A DNA stretch of 64,000 nucleotides from Buttiauxella sp049686335 (GTDB taxonomy: Bacteria; Pseudomonadota; Gammaproteobacteria; Enterobacterales; Enterobacteriaceae): contig NZ_JBAVHX010000010.1 of assembly GCF_049686335.1 (NCBI RefSeq), positions 62,001 through 126,000 on the forward strand, given 5' to 3'. The stretch's first letter is position 1. The number at the start of each line of letters is the position of its first letter. A model generated the notes under the pieces. It worked only from the letters and a program-made list of their open reading frames with translations. It did no database searches and was not told the DNA's origin. Positions 61,779 through 64,000 of this stretch are shown one piece after another. Both the position numbers and the translations under genes were made by a program.

Positions 61779-61808
61779 AATCCCCGCTCAATTGAGCGGG
61801 GATTTTTT
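61779..61808 (+). terminator. Intrinsic terminator of edd-eda
   Basis: AATCCCCGCTC pairs with GAGCGGGGATT around AATT, followed by a T-run. It lies just before the convergent purT stop. Confidence 0.92.
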
Positions 61809-62986
61809 TAGCCTTTGACGATGACGGCTTTCGTCGCTGCAATGGCGCGAGCTATGGCATCTTCTACGCTTGAGCCCGTTGCCAGTGCCACACCCATCCT
61901 GCGTTTACCACTGATTTCTGGCTTCCCAAACAGACGTACTTGTAAGCCTGCCCCCACCGCGCTACCGACGTTGCCGAACTGGACGTTATCACTGGTTAAT
62001 TCTGGAAGGATCACCGCAGAAGCCGCCGGGCCATACTGGCGAATTCCACCAACTGGCAAGCCGAGGAAGGCACGCACGTGCAAGGCGAACTCTGATAAGT
62101 CCTGAGAAATCAGCGTCACCATACCGGTGTCATGTGGGCGAGGGGAGACTTCGCTGAAAATAACCTCATCACCACAGACAAACAGTTCAACACCAAACAG
62201 TCCGTAGCCACCCAATGATTTGACGACTTTTTCAGCAATTTCCTGCGCGCGGGCAAGGGCGACATCGCTCATTTTCTGCGGCTGCCAGGATTCACGATAA
62301 TCACCATCTTCCTGGCGATGACCAATCGGGTCACAGAAATGGACGCCATCGATTGCGCTGATGGTCAGCAGGGTAATTTCAAAATCAAAATTCACCACGC
62401 CTTCAACAATCACACGTCCTTTACCGGCACGGCCGCCAAGCTGTGCGTACTCCCAGGCTTTTGCTAACTGATCGGCAGTGCGGATAAAACTTTGCCCTTT
62501 ACCGGAAGAGCTCATAACGGGTTTGATGATACAAGGCAGGCCAATTTCTTCGACCGCGTGCAAGAACGCGGCTTCGCTATCGGCAAAACGGTAACTGGAG
62601 GTCGGCAAACCCAGTTCTTCGGCAGCCAGACGACGAATGCCTTCACGGTTCATGGTCAACTGGGTAGCACGGGCGCAAGGTACTACGTACTGACCTTGCT
62701 GCTCCAGTTCGACCAGCATATCCGTCGCAATCGCTTCAATTTCGGGAACAATGAAATCGGGCTTTTCAGTGGCGACCAGTTTTCTAAGCTCGGCACCATC
62801 CAACATATTAATCACGTGGCTACGATGCGCGACATGCATTGCCGGGGCATCAGCGTAACGATCGACGGCGATCACTTCCAGACCCAGGCGTTGACATTCT
62901 ATCGCCACTTCTTTTCCTAATTCGCCCGAACCCAACAACATCACACGAGTAGCTGAAGGACGGAGCGCTGTTCCCAACATTGACAT
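61808..62986 (-). CDS. purT: Formate-dependent GAR transformylase PurT
   Basis: PurT uses formate and ATP to formylate glycinamide ribonucleotide in purine synthesis. The 392 residues from ATG 62986 (MSMLGTALRPSATRVMLLG) match E. coli; an upstream ATG adds five residues. ATP-grasp features are GSGELGKEVAIECQRLG, KPVMSSSGKGQSFI, RVIVEGVVNFDFEITLLT and VELFVCGDEVIFSEVSPRPHDTG-type segments. A PurR box lies at 63030-63045. It is divergent from yebG. Confidence 0.97.
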   Translation of the reverse strand: MSMLGTALRPSATRVMLLGSGELGKEVAIECQRLGLEVIAVDRYADAPAMHVAHRSHVINMLDGAELRKLVATEKPDFIVPEIEAIATDMLVELEQQGQYVVPCARATQLTMNREGIRRLAAEELGLPTSSYRFADSEAAFLHAVEEIGLPCIIKPVMSSSGKGQSFIRTADQLAKAWEYAQLGGRAGKGRVIVEGVVNFDFEITLLTISAIDGVHFCDPIGHRQEDGDYRESWQPQKMSDVALARAQEIAEKVVKSLGGYGLFGVELFVCGDEVIFSEVSPRPHDTGMVTLISQDLSEFALHVRAFLGLPVGGIRQYGPAASAVILPELTSDNVQFGNVGSAVGAGLQVRLFGKPEISGKRRMGVALATGSSVEDAIARAIAATKAVIVKG

Positions 62987-63029
62987 AATCTGTATACCCA
63001 AACGGAGAAAATAGACCGGCGGATTATAA

Positions 63030-63045
63030 ACGAAAACGTTTGCGT
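63030..63045. promoter_or_regulatory. PurR box upstream of purT
   Basis: ACGAAAACGTTTGCGT differs from the PurR consensus ACGCAAACGTTTGCGT at one base and lies 44 bases upstream of the purT start. Confidence 0.88.
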
Positions 63046-63090
63046 ACGCATCGGCTTTCCCGCTTGCGATGCAAGGGTAATATCATTATA

Positions 63091-63106
63091 CTGTTTAAAT
63101 AAACAG
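63091..63106 (+). promoter_or_regulatory. LexA box of yebG
   Basis: CTGTTTAAATAAACAG is a perfect palindromic SOS box 18 bases before the yebG ATG, matching the known SOS control of yebG. Confidence 0.94.
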
Positions 63107-63124
63107 TTAAACCGGAGCTGCAAA

Positions 63125-63469
63125 ATGGCGGTTGAAATCAAATACGTTGTTGTACGAGAGGGGCAAGAAAAAATGTCATTTGCCAGTAAGAAGGACGCCG
63201 ACGCCTATGACAAAATGCTCGATCTGGCGGAAGTGTTGAGTGGCTGGCTCACTCACAGCCCAATAGCTCTCGAAGAAGGCCAAAATGACGTGCTGGCGAT
63301 GTGGATGGCAGAAAACAAAGATGTGCTTTCCACCGTGCTGAAAAGCGGCAAATTGCCAGAACTTGAAGCCGCAGCTTCAGTAGAAGAACCCACTGAAGAG
63401 GTTTCTGACGAAGAGGCTTCCGACGAAAAAGTGGCCGAGCATCCGCGTAAGCGCACAAAAGCTGCCTAA
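63125..63469 (+). CDS. yebG: SOS-induced protein YebG
   Basis: The 114-residue cytoplasmic YebG protein has unknown molecular function and is DNA-damage inducible in E. coli. The N-terminus MAVEIKYVVVREGQEKMSF and SKKDADAYDKMLDLAEVL are well conserved, as is AENKDVLSTVLKSGKLP. It is 18 residues longer than the E. coli protein because of an acidic Glu/Val/Ser-rich C-terminal region ending RKRTKAA. CCGGAG precedes the ATG. Confidence 0.95.
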   Translation: MAVEIKYVVVREGQEKMSFASKKDADAYDKMLDLAEVLSGWLTHSPIALEEGQNDVLAMWMAENKDVLSTVLKSGKLPELEAAASVEEPTEEVSDEEASDEKVAEHPRKRTKAA

Positions 63470-63586
63470 GTTTTATCGCGTCGGGTTACCGGCGCGTTTC
63501 TTTTCTCATCTTTAGTCTGATCAGACACTTCTTGACAGCCTTTCGCATAACCTCAGTGGTTAACTTCCTTAAAAAGGGTGTCTCTC

Positions 63587-64000
63587 ATGAGCAATTGGTT
63601 ACAGCAACTTCAGTCTATGCTGGGACAAGCGACGCAGTCCGGCCAAAATCAATCGGTACAAAATCCATCATCGCAAGTGCCTCAGGGGCTGAGTAAATTA
63701 CTGGTGCCAGGTGCACTGGGTGGTTTAGCAGGCTTACTGGTTGCCAGTAAATCATCGCGTAAATTACTGACAAAATATGGGACCAGCGCATTGCTGGTTG
63801 GCGGTGGTGCCGTGGCTGGAAGCGTGTTGTGGAGCAAATACAAAGATCGCGTCCGTGATGCCCACCAGGGTGAGCCGAATTACGGGCAGCAACAGTCGCC
63901 AATTGATTTGCGTACCCAGCGCCTGGTTCTGGCTTTGGTGTTTGCCGCCAAAAGTGATGGCCACATCGATGACAAAGAGCGCCAGATTATCGATCAGCAA
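63587..64000 (+). CDS. yebE: DUF533 inner membrane protein YebE (3' truncated by window edge)
   Basis: The first 138 codons of yebE are visible and the frame is open at the window end. The start MSNWLQQLQSMLGQA, the membrane segments around LLVPGALGGLAGLLVA and GTSALLVGGGAVAGSVLW, and the TerB-like domain start LVLALVFAAKSDGHIDDKERQII agree with E. coli YebE (about 219 residues). AAAAAGGG precedes the ATG. E. coli yebE responds to envelope stress through CpxR, but no clear CpxR box was seen here. Function unknown. Confidence 0.95.
   Translation, partial: MSNWLQQLQSMLGQATQSGQNQSVQNPSSQVPQGLSKLLVPGALGGLAGLLVASKSSRKLLTKYGTSALLVGGGAVAGSVLWSKYKDRVRDAHQGEPNYGQQQSPIDLRTQRLVLALVFAAKSDGHIDDKERQIIDQQ

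Noticed and set aside
63484..63586. CpxR box upstream of yebE
   Set aside because: Only a weak TTTAG/TTTTC arrangement is present; it does not meet the GTAAA-N5-GTAAA pattern.

Overview
The window is chromosomal DNA from a motile member of the Enterobacteriaceae. Nearly every core gene matches an Escherichia coli counterpart in length, motifs and order (motB-cheA-cheW, tar-tap-cheRBYZ, flhBAE, argS, yecM, cutC, cmoB-cmoA-yecN-yecE-yecD, aspS-nudB-yebC-ruvC-ruvAB, znuBC/znuA-mepM-lpxM, pykA-hexR-zwf-edd-eda-purT-yebG-yebE). It is not E. coli itself: several accessory blocks sit at junctions that are closed in E. coli, and there are ERIC elements. A Buttiauxella/Kluyvera/Citrobacter-like genus is plausible, but the sequence alone does not fix it.

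Region 1 (1-26.6 kb) is the motility and chemotaxis locus, interrupted twice by adhesion genes. The motB-cheA-cheW part is separated from tar-tap-cheR-cheB-cheY-cheZ by about 7.5 kb. That block carries a divergent SDF-family carboxylate/amino-acid symporter, a complete archaic (Csu-type, spore-coat-U domain) chaperone-usher pilus operon and ten 47-bp tandem repeats. It is bounded by near-identical REP units in inverted orientation. The chemotaxis operon restarts from a consensus sigma-28 promoter just before tar. A second, FimD-type chaperone-usher operon (pilin, chaperone, usher, adhesin; minus strand) lies between cheZ and flhB.

Region 2 (26.8-30.7 kb) holds a pectin-fragment pair, a GPH-family rhamnogalacturonide transporter and a GH105 unsaturated rhamnogalacturonyl hydrolase. 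A lone LpxA-like acyltransferase paralogue with altered substrate-site residues follows.

Region 3 (30.7-39.7 kb) has argS, yecM, a MalY/PatB-type C-S lyase and cutC (with a probable MicL sRNA in its 3' end). Then comes a dltD-dltX-dltB-dltA-dltC operon, a D-alanylation system best known from Gram-positive bacteria. It includes a 39-residue DltX-like gene, and its DltB has Asn where the MBOAT catalytic His is expected. This is the most unusual cargo in the window.

Region 4 (39.7-64 kb) is conserved housekeeping: tRNA wobble modification, aspartyl-tRNA synthetase, Holliday junction processing, zinc uptake, peptidoglycan and lipid A enzymes, and the Entner-Doudoroff/pentose-phosphate entry genes. 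Recognisable operators for LexA (ruvA, yebG), Zur (znu), HexR (zwf), GntR (edd) and PurR (purT) are visible. Five ERIC elements occupy its intergenic gaps. The first and last genes (motB, yebE) are cut by the window edges. No tRNA, rRNA, CRISPR, insertion sequence or transposase gene was seen.
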